Below are positions 54,739 through 64,000 of a stretch of DNA of 64,000 nucleotides, piece by piece; the stretch's first letter is position 1, and each line of letters opens with the position of its first letter. The notes below the pieces were generated by a model. That model had not been told where the DNA came from, did not search any database, and was given only the letters and a program-made list of their open reading frames with translations. The stretch is taken from the NCBI GenBank assembly GCA_963682025.1, contig OY821518.1, positions 13,086,100 to 13,150,099 on the forward strand, written 5' to 3'. Origin of the DNA: Cordilura impudica (lineage: Eukaryota; Arthropoda; Insecta; Diptera; Scathophagidae). Position numbers and translations under genes: made by a program.

Positions 54739-56024
54739 AAGGGTTTATCAACAGGGACGCTACAAAAGTAGAAAGACAGGGACAGCAAACGACGCCATAT
54801 TTCTTGCCGCTCTTTTGACATTTCTCTTCAGTAAGGTTTGCCATATCATGATGGAAAGATATACGAGCCAACAACGAGTCGAAATTATTAAAATTTACTA
54901 CCGAAATTCGGAGTCAGTGGCCTCAACGTTAAGAGCGCTACGTCCAATTTATGGTTGTCATAATCGTCCTAGCAGATCAACAATTGAGTGTCTAGTGGAA
55001 AAATTTGAATCCACAGGCACAGTACAAAATGATCCCATGCCAGTGAGAAAAAGAAGTGCCCGTAGTGTCGAGAATATTGCTGGCGCTGAGACTTCAGTTG
55101 AAGAAAGCACAAATGTGTCTCTCACACGTCGTTCTCAAGCGTTGGGCATCTCTGTGACGTCGTTGTGGCGAATTTTGCGAAAAGATCTTGGCCTACATCC
55201 TTACAAGATCAAATTGAGGCAAGAACTGAAGCCGCTTGACCACCAGAAGCGTCGTATGTTCGTGAATTGAGCTGAGCAACAACTTGAAAATGATTCGGAT
55301 TTTCATCGAAAAATCATCTTCAGCGATGAGGCTCATTTCAATAAATAAAATATGTGTTATTGGTCAGACAGCAATCCACACGTACTCCATGAGTCATCAT
55401 TACATCCCGAAAAAATTAGGGTTTGGTGCGGTTTATGGGCCGGCGGCGTCATTGGGCCGTACTTCTTCCGTGATGATCAAGACCGGCACGTTACTGTGAA
55501 TGGGAATCGCTACCGTTCAATGATAACCGAATATTTTTGGCCCCAATTGGATGATATGGACTTGGATGACATGTGGTTCCAACAGGACGGCGCCACAAGC
55601 CACACAGCGAATGTCACAATCAATTTATTGGAAACCAAGTTTGGAGAACGTGTTATCTCACGAAATGGTCCAGTCGATTGGCCGCCTCGGTCGTGCGATT
55701 TGACGCCGTTGGACTATTTCCTGTGGGGCTACGTCCAGTCCATGGTCTATGCCAACAAGCCAGCGACGATTGATGAACTTCGTACGAATATCGATCGTAA
55801 AATTGCAGCAGTATCGGCCGATTTATGCTTGAAAACCGTCGAAAATTGGGTTCAGCGTCTGGACTTCTGCAAGCGTGCCCGTGGTGGCCATGCAAAAGAG
55901 ATCGATTTCCATACATAATGGCGTCGAACGTACTTTCACAGGAATAAAGAATTTCATTGATATCCAAAACCGTTTTTTGTTTTATTTAAAAAAACTTTTG
56001 TAGCGCTCTTATTGAAAAACCCTT
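54739..56024 (+). mobile_element. DD41D mariner, family C, damaged
   Basis: TA flanks at 54737-54738 and 56025-56026. Ends AAGGGTTTATCAACAGGG and (reverse complement) AAGGGTTTTTCAATAAGAG, then CGCTACAAAAG in both: an inverted repeat of about 30 bases. The terminal AAGGG is shared with family A. Confidence 0.88.
54848..55918 (+). pseudogene. DD41D mariner transposase, two stops
   Basis: The start is taken as ATG at 54848 (MMERYTSQQRVEIIKIYY). Helix-turn-helix pieces: CHNRPSRSTIECLVEKF and SLTRRSQALGISVTSLWRIL. A TGA follows RRMFVN at 55268-55270; the frame continues with ENDSDFHRKIIFSDEAHFN, then a second stop and a small deletion, then CYWSDSNPHVLHESSLHPEK, VWCGLWAGGVIGPYFF, FQQDGATSHTAN, WPPRSCDLTPLDYFLWG. 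There are 41 residues between the second and third Asp. All catalytic Asp remain, so the decay is recent. Confidence 0.9.
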
Positions 56025-56094
56025 TATAATAGAAAATAAAATAATCTAACCCATAAAAACAAAGTTTTTTATTAAAACTCTCTCTTTCCTTATG
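56025..56094. other. Short spacer
   Basis: Flank of the mariner, AT-rich; nothing seen. Confidence 0.4.
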
Positions 56095-56720
56095 CATATG
56101 AGTTTTGAATCTCTACGTGACTGTGCTTTTTGATGCGTGACTATCTTTAAGTTAATACTTGGTGACAACAAGTCTGTGGACCAAGTTTCAGATCAATCGG
56201 ATGAGGGGAAATGGGGTTTCAATCACTCCGTGATTGTGCGTGACTATGACAAAGTTATTCTTTTTTCACAGCAAGTCTATCGACCAAGTTCCAGATCGAT
56301 CGGATAAGGGGAAATGGGTTTTAAGTCACTCCGTGACCGTGCGTGACTGTGTCGAAGTTAATCTTTCTTTACAGATATCGACCAAGTTTCATTTTGATTG
56401 GATGAGGGGAAATCCGTTTTAAATCTCTCCTTGACTGTACGTGACCATGCGTGACTATGCATGACCATGCGTGACTGTGCATGACCATGCGTGACTGTGC
56501 ATGACTATGTCAAAGTTAATCTTTTTTCATACCAAGTCTATCGACCAAGTTTCAAATCGATCGGATGAGGGGAAACGGATTTTAAATCACTCCGTGACTG
56601 TGCGTGTCTGTGCGTGACTGTGCGTGACTAACCCAAAATTAATATATAGTAACAACAAGACTATGCGCCAAGTTTCAGATCAATTGGATAAGGGGGAATT
56701 GGGTTGCCCCCCAACAGGCA
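56095..56720 (-). repeat. Minisatellite, inverted copy of 31690-32180
   Basis: Units contain ACCAAGTTTCAGATCGATCG, GGATGAGGGGAAA, AATCACTCCGTGACTGTGCG and repeated CATGCGTGACTGTGCATGAC subrepeats; five or six units. It is the reverse complement of the array at 31690-32180 including the outer edge (GGGGGAATTGGGTTGCCCC). The frame at 56234-56422 runs through units and is not a gene. Confidence 0.82.
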
Positions 56721-56869
56721 GACAGACAGAGAGTATGAGTTAAAAGAAAGCGTTTAAAAAGAATGCTACATAATTAAAAATATTAATTTAAAAAAGATAC
56801 TTAAAATGAACATAGAACTAAAAAAAAAAAAATTGTACAAAAATGGCTGTTACTCGAAAACTGATTCAA

Positions 56870-57035
56870 TGATGTTTTTTTTCAATAGGGTTTATTGATT
56901 CCTTTTAATAGGATTTATTGAGTACTTTCAAGTCCCTTTTTGGTATGCAAAAAACAAAAGTATGTCAGAAAAAGTTGTCAAACAAGTATGTCAAAAAAAA
57001 GTATGAACTCGCCACATTTCGAAAATTCCCTTAGC

Positions 57036-57066
<31 letters not shown>

Positions 57067-57110
57067 GGAGTATTTCTTCAATTCGGCAATTCCGCCCCAG
57101 CGTTTTGGGA
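56870..57110 (-). repeat. Dispersed short repeat, inverted copy of 51505-51790
   Basis: CAATAGGGTTTATTG at the left, a T run at 57039-57066 and GGAGTATTTCTTCAATTCGG followed by CAATTCCGCCCCAGC match the reverse complement of 51505-51790. A second, partial CCTTTTAATAGGATTTATTG lies beside the first. Confidence 0.6.
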
Positions 57111-58118
57111 CTAATTTTTTCATAAAAGAATCATATTTGCAGAAATCCTTTGTTAAGAAGATAACCAGGATTTTTTTTTTGTAGATATAAATGCATCCCT
57201 ACTGACTACATATCGGTTGGATTGTCTACTTTATGTAATATACTACAATATTGGTTGGTGTTGCATTTGTTTTTGCTGATATATTTTTTTTTTTTTTTTG
57301 TTGTTGATGAAGATAATAATGCTGATGATGGTTACGCCAATAATTTTTATGAAAGCGGCTTCCTGTAGCTTATTGACGTGTAGAACTAATTGTCCACTTG
57401 CCAAGTGCTGACGTATCCCGGTGTGATCATAATCAATCTAAGATTTAAATCTTAAAAGAGCAAGTTATTGGGTTTATTTATTATTCTTTTTTTGCTGCAG
57501 TAATATCGATTTGAAAGTTTTCAAATGATGACATTTAAAGTTTGCTATTGTAATGAAGTGTTGTTTAACAAAACTCAACAGGCAGTGACACCTAGCGGTG
57601 AAGATTATCTTACGTGTTTCAACACTAATAAAAATAATACAAAAATTATTCATTCACAACAGCTTCAAAATATTATTGGACAAATATGGTGTTTTATGGA
57701 ATTAATATATAAAAATGACCTCCATTAACTAAAAAAAAAAAAATTATTTGAAATAGCAAATCCAATAGATACAAGTTGAATGAATTATTTATTAAACCAT
57801 TACACATTCACAATTTATTCATCTGGCTATTTATGGTGAAAATTGTTTTCAAAAAAAAAAAATATAAATAATTCATTAGAATTTAATATAAAACAAATAC
57901 AGAAATCGTGCGAAAAATTTCAAAAGCGTGTGTTTAATAAAACTAAAGAAACCCACATGATTAAAAACCAAAATAAAAACTAATTTACAAGTTGAGAAAA
58001 ACATAAATAATTTAAACCTTATTTGGCGTGTGTGTGTCAATAATATTCAACCAATTAACTTTTTATTTTCTTTAACAAAAGTTTAAAATTATTTAAAAAA
58101 AAAAAAAAAATAAATAAA
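57111..58118. other. Presumed 5' region of the host gene at 58119
   Basis: A (T)n-(TTG)n tract at 57285-57306, then AT-rich sequence leading into the ATG at 58119; A-rich leader just before it. The short frame at 57525-57728 has no recognisable domain. A transcription start cannot be picked by eye. Confidence 0.35.
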
Positions 58119-58363
58119 ATGTTGACTCCAACAATGTCATACAATCAAAAACAAATTTTACCACTGCCACCACCACCACCACTACCGGCATCATCGTCGG
58201 CAACATCTTGTTTGCCCACAAGTCACACGACTAAAATTCACCATTCTTCTTCTAATACAAATCTAAGCAACAATCACAACAACAACAAAAACAACAACAA
58301 CAACCACAATGATTCAAGGACACATTTATCGGTAATAGCACCTACACCTAGCCAACGTTTAAG
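58119..58363 (+). CDS. Host gene, first coding exon (Pro-, Ser-, Asn-rich)
   Basis: The ATG at 58119 opens 81 codons plus two bases, ending CGTTTAAG with splice donor GTAAAT at 58364. The product starts MLTPTMSYNQKQILPLPPPP, with a PLPPPPPLP proline tract, a Ser/Thr-rich segment and an Asn-rich run (residues about 47-63) typical of intrinsically disordered ends of fly proteins. CAG/CAA- and AAC-type triplets make the Asn run. Splicing to 63883 keeps the frame (AG + T gives Ser). I cannot name the gene. The A-rich context of the ATG fits a fly initiation site. Confidence 0.62.
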
Positions 58364-58779
58364 GTAAATGTTTAAGAGTCAACATAATAGAGCATTTAAT
58401 TGATGAATAATTAACGTAAATATACGAGGGGTAATTCACATCACCTCTTCTAACCATCATTGTACATAACTCTTTTGAAACCACAATAGGTGAAATATTT
58501 ATGGAACTGTTTTCGATTCTATATTTTTTCCCAAATGGATCTTATTCTACTAAAAATATTTAATTCATCTACACCAGAATCAAGTAACTAAACTTATCAA
58601 ACAGCCTTCGCATTAGTTTTATTTAATTACAAATTTTATGGTTTAAATCTAGTTTGAACGTCTGATATTTTTAGGTGCTTTTTATAGCGTAAATGTTTGT
58701 CAAAATTGGAAACATCATGTTGAGTTTTCCGAAAATGACAAGCATTGTATTTCAAATAGTAATTACCTACATTTCGATT
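58364..58779. other. Host intron, unassigned part
   Basis: Intron sequence after the donor. The minus frame at 58636-59004 spans repeat type 2 and intron and is not called. Nothing else recognised. Confidence 0.4.
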
Positions 58780-59158
58780 TTGTCGAATCTCTGATAACCT
58801 GCACCTGGGTTTTACGTTTACATTAACATCTGAACTTATTGCACTACTTATAACAAATGTAAACAAAATATTTGAGAAAGTAAACGATTTGATAAACCTA
58901 ATAAAACATTTCTTAGAGGTGTCTCCATATTTTGAGTCATATCTTGACGCAATGATGCCCGTTCTATCCCATTTTAAATACCAACCTGCTCGAAATAATG
59001 ACAACCAATATTATTCTAAGTTTACAAAGGTAAATAGTTTATTTTTTGTGATTGAGCGTGGTTTCAACAGACAGACGGACGGACGGACAGACGGCCATCG
59101 CTATGTCGAGTTGTCATAAGCATCAAAAATATATATACTTCAAGGTGTGGAGGGTATA
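58780..59158 (+). repeat. GTCY repeat type 2
   Basis: GCACCTGGGTTTTACG, CCATTTTAAATACCAACCTG, CTCGAAATAATGACAAC, an ACAGACAGACGGACGGACGG run (59049-59080), ATCAAAAATATATATACTTC and GGTGTGGAGGGTATA match 16441-16806 in the same order. Confidence 0.75.
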
Positions 59159-59306
59159 AAAATACCACCCAAAATTCCTCGATTAAAAATACAGTAGAAT
59201 CTCTCAAATTAGAACCACTTTGTTCCTCAGCTTGTTCTAATTTGTAAAAAAGTTTTTATTTCTGGTTACTTTTCACACCAAATGGCGAAATAATAATAAA
59301 AAAAAA

Positions 59307-59667
59307 CTAGCAGATTCCAGCGCTCGAAAATCGAGTGCAATTTCTAGGCAACTTTACTTTTCAACTTAGCCAATTCGCAAATCAACACAATTTTGGTTTA
59401 TTATTATTGTGAATGAAAAAAACAAACCCATTAACAAAATTTAATAAAGACACACATAGCATAGTTATGTATAATTTTATGTATGTGTTAGTAGCAACTT
59501 TAAATGTAATTTACTCAAAATAAAGAAAAAAAATTCAAAATCTGTAAATCTGGTGAACAGCTAAAAAGAAATACCTTTCAAATAATAAACGTTTGGTCAA
59601 AATCGGGATAAAACGGTAGAACAAAACATCGGTAACAATTAATCGCCTAGCCTATTAATATTATAGA
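59307..59667 (-). mobile_element. Helitron-like element, complete
   Basis: On the minus strand, TCTATAATATTAATAGGCTA to ATCTGCTAG, with A before and T after; the hairpin is CTCGATTTTCGAG. Located in the host intron, antisense to the host gene. Confidence 0.87.
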
Positions 59668-59754
59668 TAGATAAGATAATAAGGCAAGTTTTAGTTTAGG
59701 GCAGAAAGCATTTTTATTTATTAAAATTTAGAAAAACTTAAATTTTTATTATTT

Positions 59755-60265
59755 GTAATTTTTTTTTTTTTTTTTTTTTAATTTTAATTTTATTTTTTTT
59801 TTTTAATTTTTAATTCTTTTTTAATTGTTTGTTTTATTTGGTTTAAATTTTTTTGTAATTTTTTTTAAATTTTTTTCTTAAATTTTTGTTTCAATTTTTT
59901 TTTTCGTTTGTTTTTAAATTTTTTTTTAATATTTTTTTTTTAATTTTTTTAAAAAATTTTTTTTTTAATTTTTTTGTTCTTTTTTTAATTTTTTTGTTCT
60001 TTTTTTAATTTTATTTTTTTTTAATTGAAATTTTTTTTTTTTTTTAATTTAATTTTTTTTTTTTTAATTAAAATTTTTTTTTCATTTAATTTTTTTTTCA
60101 TTTAAATTTTTTTTTTTTTTTTTCATTTAAATTTTTTTTTTTTTTTTTTTCATTTAAATTTTTTTTTTCATTTAAATTTTTTTTTTATTTTAATTTTTTT
60201 TTTTTTAATTTAAAATTTTTTTTTAGTTTTGTATTTTTTTTTTTTTTTTAATATATAATCAGTAA
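59755..60265. repeat. T-rich low-complexity tract
   Basis: About 500 bases of (T)n-AATT blocks on the plus strand with almost no G or C. TTTTCATTTAAATTTTTTTT units (60080-60180) repeat several times. A strongly asymmetric intronic tract, possibly an over-expanded tail. Confidence 0.85.
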
Positions 60266-60289
60266 TACTTGTTTGTTTGTTTTTTTTTT

Positions 60290-60816
60290 ATATATATATA
60301 TATCACTATATGATCATGGTAGAATGACTTTGTGCTGATGTTTGTAACAACCAAAAATATATTTATTATACCGATCGACTCAGAATCACTTTAAGAGTCC
60401 ATTTAGCGATGTCTGTCCGTCCGTCCGTGTGCCCATGTTAACCTTGTAATCAAACTACAGGTCGCAAACATGAATATATTTTGATGAAATTTTGTGTATA
60501 AGCTTCTATCGGTCATAGGTGTATGTTCAGACTTAGTCCCCATACCAATAACCCCTATGAGATCGACTTAAATTGCCATAATATCCGAATTATCAAATAA
60601 ATCTCGATCAAATTGGGTTTGTGTATGTTTATTATATCCATAAGACAATTCTTAGTCATAGCCCCCATATGAAGCTGATTCCCGATCCTCACTTAATCTC
60701 AAATTTGATTTATGCTTATTTTATACATTTAATTAGTTCAAAGTAAGAGATAGGGTGTCTAAACGCATGGATGGTATGCATGGTGATCTAGACCGGCTAT
60801 AATTTCTTACTTCCTT
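60290..60816 (-). repeat. GTCY repeat type 1
   Basis: Minus-strand copy: GACTTTGTGCTGATGTTTGT, CCGATCGACTCAGAATCACT, GTCTGTCCGTCCGTCCGTGT, GGTCGCAAACATGAATATAT, and ends with GGCTATAATTTCTTACTT. A T run of about 27 bases follows (60814-60840). Confidence 0.82.
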
Positions 60817-60945
60817 TTTTTTTTTTTTTTTTTTTTTTTTTGGACATGTGTTTTCCGGAAAACATATATCTCTGTTTTTGCACCATTTTATAACATTATT
60901 GACGCACTATATTGAAAATAATAATGGATTATATCCACGTCACTG

Positions 60946-62391
60946 CTATCTGAGGTCTTGTACTACAGTAGTGTTATTTATACGCATTGCATGTGTTTTG
61001 GCAATATTTACTTGCAGTCCTACTCTATTTGCCAACACAACCAAATCATTTATTTTGCTCTGCAATATCGTTAAACTTGTGCGATATGAGACAAATATCG
61101 TTAGCAAAATCCAAATCATCTTGATGGTTTTGGAGATCCCAGACAATACCCTTTCTTTTACTGCATACTTGTGTCCAAAACAACGCCGAACAATAGTGGA
61201 GATAGAGGGCAACCTTGTTTAACTCCAGCGTTTGTCGTGAATGATTCGCTGATCATGCCATTATGTCGAACTTAGAGTGTGGTATTGTTGTACATAGCTT
61301 TAATCAAATTTATCAATTTTGTTGGTACACCTTTTGCTTTTAATGCATCCCATATTGCAGTACGTTTTATTGAGTCGAATGCTTCTCTAAAGTCTATAAA
61401 TACTAAATAAAGCGGTGTTCGCCATTCGACTGATTGTTCTATTATTACACGGAACGTATTGGCTTGATCCAAATAGTTGCGGTGTGGTCGGAAGCCTGCT
61501 TGCTCATCAGGTAGTGATTCTCGATACTGTGTAATCTGTTATTTATTATGGTAGCAATAACCTTGTATACAGCGTTGACCAGAGTAATACCTGTCCAATT
61601 ATCACACTCAGTCAGATCATTTTTCTTTGGTAGCTTTACTATCTCACCTTTTGTTCACGTATTAGGTAGCTGTTCATTTAACCAAGCATCACGTATATAT
61701 GGATGGATGATTTCCGCGGCTATTGCTGGGTTGGCTTGGAGTAGCTCTGGGGGTATACCATCTTCACCTGGCATTTTGTTTCTTTTCAGTTTTTGTACAG
61801 CGCATGTAAATTCCTCTATGCTAGGGGGTCTGTAGATATTGTGTCGTTGGTTGTTGCACACGCATCAGTATGTGAGGAGCTTTCTGTGTTATCATCGATA
61901 ATGTTGCTGATTTCTTCGAAATGCTGCCTCCATCTTGGTGTTTGTTCTTCTAACTTCGTAAGCAGTTGACCTTTTGCATCATTTACTAGATGATTTCTAT
62001 TCATATTTTGGTTTGAGCGACGACCTATTATTTGATGTAACTCTCTCATGTTATTCGCGCCGGCAGCTGCTTCTGCTTCACTGGCTATTGTTTCAATATA
62101 TTTTCTTTTTTCGTTTCGGATTGATTTCTTTACGGCTTTCGCAGCGGTGGTATATTGTGGATTGAAATTTGGGTTATCAATCTTCCGTTGTTTTAAGTTT
62201 TTCCTTTCCTGAATTAATTTCCAGGTGTTGTCTGACAGCCATTTCTTATCTGTTTTTTGTTTGTAACCTATTTTCTCTTTTGCAATGGCTCTGAGTGAGT
62301 TGCATGTTTCTTCCCATGTTGTGTTGATTGCTGGTATACATTCTCTTAGAACTTCTCTAATTTTGGTCGTGCACACTGTCTCTATCAGCAC
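60946..62391 (-). pseudogene. RTE-like linker and reverse transcriptase
   Basis: Linker (62391-61816) has YKQKTDKKWLSDNTWKLIQE and a KSIRNEKRKYIETI coil. RT: SIEEFTCAVQKLKRNKMPGE (61861-61655), YLVFIDFREAFDSIKRTAIW (61472-61272), then NDICLISH with FAND in place of FADD at about 61100-61115, and NIAKTHAMRINN (61212-60946). Four frame breaks and a substitution in the catalytic box make it inactive. Only part of the thumb is present. Confidence 0.82.
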
Positions 62392-63243
62392 CTCTTTTAG
62401 TGCGGACGTCTATTAATGATCCTCTCCATTTACGGCGAATGCAAATGTGGTCCATCTTATTTTGAATATTACCGTTTGGGGATGTCCACGTGTATTTATG
62501 TATGTTTTTGTGTGGGAAGATTGAACCACCAATAACTAATTGGAAGGTCTGACAGAATTTTATGAACCGCTCACCATTTTTGTGTTTAGTTCCCATGCCA
62601 TGTGTTCCCATGATTTGGGATATGCCATGGTTGTCATTCCCAATCTTTGCATTAAAATCTCCAGTGAGGATAAGTATGCCGCGGTTTGGAATATTGTGTA
62701 CCGTAGTGGTTAGTTGATTATAAAATTCGTCCTTGACTGAGTCGTCCGCATTCTCCGTGGGTGCGTAGGATTGAACAATGGTGATATATTTTCCAGCCTT
62801 ACTAAAAAAACGAGCTGTTATAATTACATCCGATTTAGGGTTACACGAATGTAATGTGGATTTTAAATCTTTGGATATTATAAATGCAACTCCACTTTCG
62901 CATCTGTTCTCCTTTCCGCTATACAATACCATATTTCCATTTGTAGATACTATTTGCCCATTTCCACACCACCGAATTTCGCTAATACCCAGAATAGCAA
63001 CATTAAATTCAACATTTCGGCCTCCAATTGAGCGAGTCTTGATGTTTCACTTAGCGTTCTAACGTTCCATTGTCCAATTCGTATCCGTTTTCTTGTGCCA
63101 AAGGTTGTCATCAATGTGGGGGATATGTTTTCTATTTCTCTTGTACTAGTTTCGTTAATCATTTGCATTTCAGATAAGCGGGTGATTGGTCCACTGTATC
63201 CTATGATGATACTGGGGCTGCCAGTTCGTAGTCGCCATCCCAA
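62357..63243 (-). pseudogene. RTE-like endonuclease, frameshifted
   Basis: First piece (63243-62950): RIRIGQWNVRTLSETSRLAQ; second (62932-62357): NRCESGVAFIISKDL, IVQSYAPTENADDSVKDEFY, GILILTGDFNAKIG, YTWTSPNGNIQNKMDHICI, with the region of SDH broken (GADRDSVHD). The endonuclease is interrupted after KFGGVEMGK by a frameshift. Confidence 0.85.
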
Positions 63244-63540
63244 CTGTAATACACAGCTTGGTTTCAGTGACTATGTGTGTTCCTTCTGTCACCTATTTAC
63301 CTGAGACGCGTCGGTGTTAGCATGCCAATCAGGTTACCTAGCAATTCGCCTTCTCACTCTAGCTGCCGACAAACGGGTGTCTGTACGAGATTACCAGGGA
63401 ATACTTGGTTTGAGACCGGAAGTAGTGAACTCAAGCAGCTCACTAGCAGCTCATTTCATCAGAGGAATCGCTTCTTGCTATCCCCAAGTGGATAGCAGAC
63501 AGAAAGCTTTCCGCCCAAGGGCACCCCTGTGAAAGTACTA

Positions 63541-63882
63541 GCACTTTATGACCTTTTATATTTTGTCCTTATCTTGATGTTTATTTGCTTAGTTCTCCAG
63601 CTACATATAACTCATTCTTCAGTAAAATTGTAAGAAATTACCCCAAAAATGTTCCACAATATAATTAGTCACTGCAGGAGCCAAGAATAGCCACTAATAT
63701 TATTGTCTTAACTTCAGTGAACTGCCATCAGTTAGCAGCAACATTATTGCTGTTTTAAAAAGAATATTATTTGTTTTGTTCTAAACAAATTTTTTATTTC
63801 TTTAATTGTAATTAGATATTTTTGGTATTTATTCAATTTCATTATAATTATTATAATTAATTTTTTTATTTTTAATTTTTAG
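63541..63882. other. Host intron end, with polypyrimidine-rich acceptor
   Basis: AT-rich intron sequence after the LINE leader; ends in the T-rich acceptor of exon 63883. No repeat recognised. Confidence 0.5.
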
Positions 63883-63952
63883 TGAAATGTTTCGCCATTC
63901 TATTGCTGATAGCTCAATCTATTCCGATTTCCGAGAAAATACATATGAAGAG
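63883..63952 (+). CDS. Host gene, second coding exon
   Basis: A 70-base exon between acceptor TTTTTAATTTTTAG (ending 63882) and donor GTAAGT (63953). In the phase set by the first exon it reads SEMFRHSIADSSIYSDFREN then TYEE, with no stop; the other frames contain stops or fit poorly. It ends between codons, so the gene continues beyond the window. The intron of about 5.5 kb holds three repeat families and an antisense LINE. The protein family is not recognised; joining the two exons is an inference from phase and splice sites. Confidence 0.6.
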
Positions 63953-64000
63953 GTAAGTTCACAAACGTATTTATTATGCAATACACTCTCTCTCTTTAGA

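Larger units (their letters stand above)
60841..63540 (-). mobile_element. RTE-like LINE, antisense in host intron, broken
   Basis: In minus orientation: a GC-richer leader (63244-63540), endonuclease (62357-63243), linker (61816-62391) and reverse transcriptase (60946-61861). Its T run at 60817-60840 could be the 3' poly(A), but RT ends early, so the 3' part looks deleted. It is distinct from the RTE copies at 18222 and 41872. Confidence 0.8.

Noticed and set aside
57525..57728. 67-codon plus-strand frame upstream of the host gene
   Set aside because: No similarity recognised and no coding bias visible; could be chance.
1..64000. LTR retrotransposons or endogenous retroviruses
   Set aside because: No paired long direct repeats with TG..CA ends, and no protease, integrase or gag motifs seen; all reverse transcriptases are of the non-LTR type.

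Overview
This is an AT-rich eukaryotic nuclear window, most likely from a higher fly (Diptera, probably a calyptrate or related group). Evidence: two spliced host loci with short canonical introns (61 and 65 bases in one gene), insect-type non-LTR retrotransposons, DD41D 'rosa-like' mariner transposons, Helitron-derived short elements, and dispersed repeats with GTCC/GTCT runs like those reported in flies. The species assignment is inference. There are no bacterial operons, rRNA genes or CRISPR arrays.

Host genes are few. At 7509-8258 (minus) lies a compact three-exon gene for a cytochrome b5 domain-containing 1 (CYB5D1) orthologue, about 207 residues. At 58119-58363 and 63883-63952 (plus) lie what look like the first two coding exons of a proline- and asparagine-rich protein. 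They are joined in phase across a 5.5 kb intron full of repeats, and the gene continues past the window end.

Most of the rest is transposable elements in layers. Region by region: 1-1332, end of a long-inverted-repeat hAT-like element; 1395-2785, tandem and dispersed repeats; 4090-6420, broken Jockey-like LINE (minus); 9417-12600, nearly intact LINE with one stop codon (minus); 12676-13850, broken DD41D mariner; 14145-15763, RNase H-bearing LINE (minus); 17862-18216, Helitron; 18222-21200, frameshifted RTE-type LINE (minus); 23440-26690, Tc1 relics around an intact DD41D mariner; 28569-30440, a Transib/RAG1-like relic; 31690-33760, minisatellite and LINE fragment; 34310-37422, LINE 3' end carrying a complete 2.1 kb hAT-like foldback element; 38079-41094, Tigger relic, Helitrons and a MITE; 41872-47480, an RTE LINE interrupted by a Jockey LINE, an intact DD41D mariner and a tRNA-derived SINE; 47641-49560, dispersed repeat and a 75-base minisatellite; 50030-56720, dead mariner, Tigger-like transposon with an intron and a nested MITE, Helitron, third DD41D mariner, minisatellite; 58900-63540, repeats and an antisense RTE-like LINE inside the host intron.

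The genes do not form a pathway. The story is nested transposition with strong family sharing: at least six Helitron copies, six copies of one GTCY repeat, two RTE copies, and inverted or direct copies of several minisatellites. Two mariner transposases (24909-25994 and 42444-43529) look intact and keep all three catalytic aspartates. The most unusual items are the hAT-like foldback element with minisatellites in its arms, the RAG1-like relic, the intron-containing Tigger transposase, the SINE, and the multi-layer nest at 41.9-47.5 kb.
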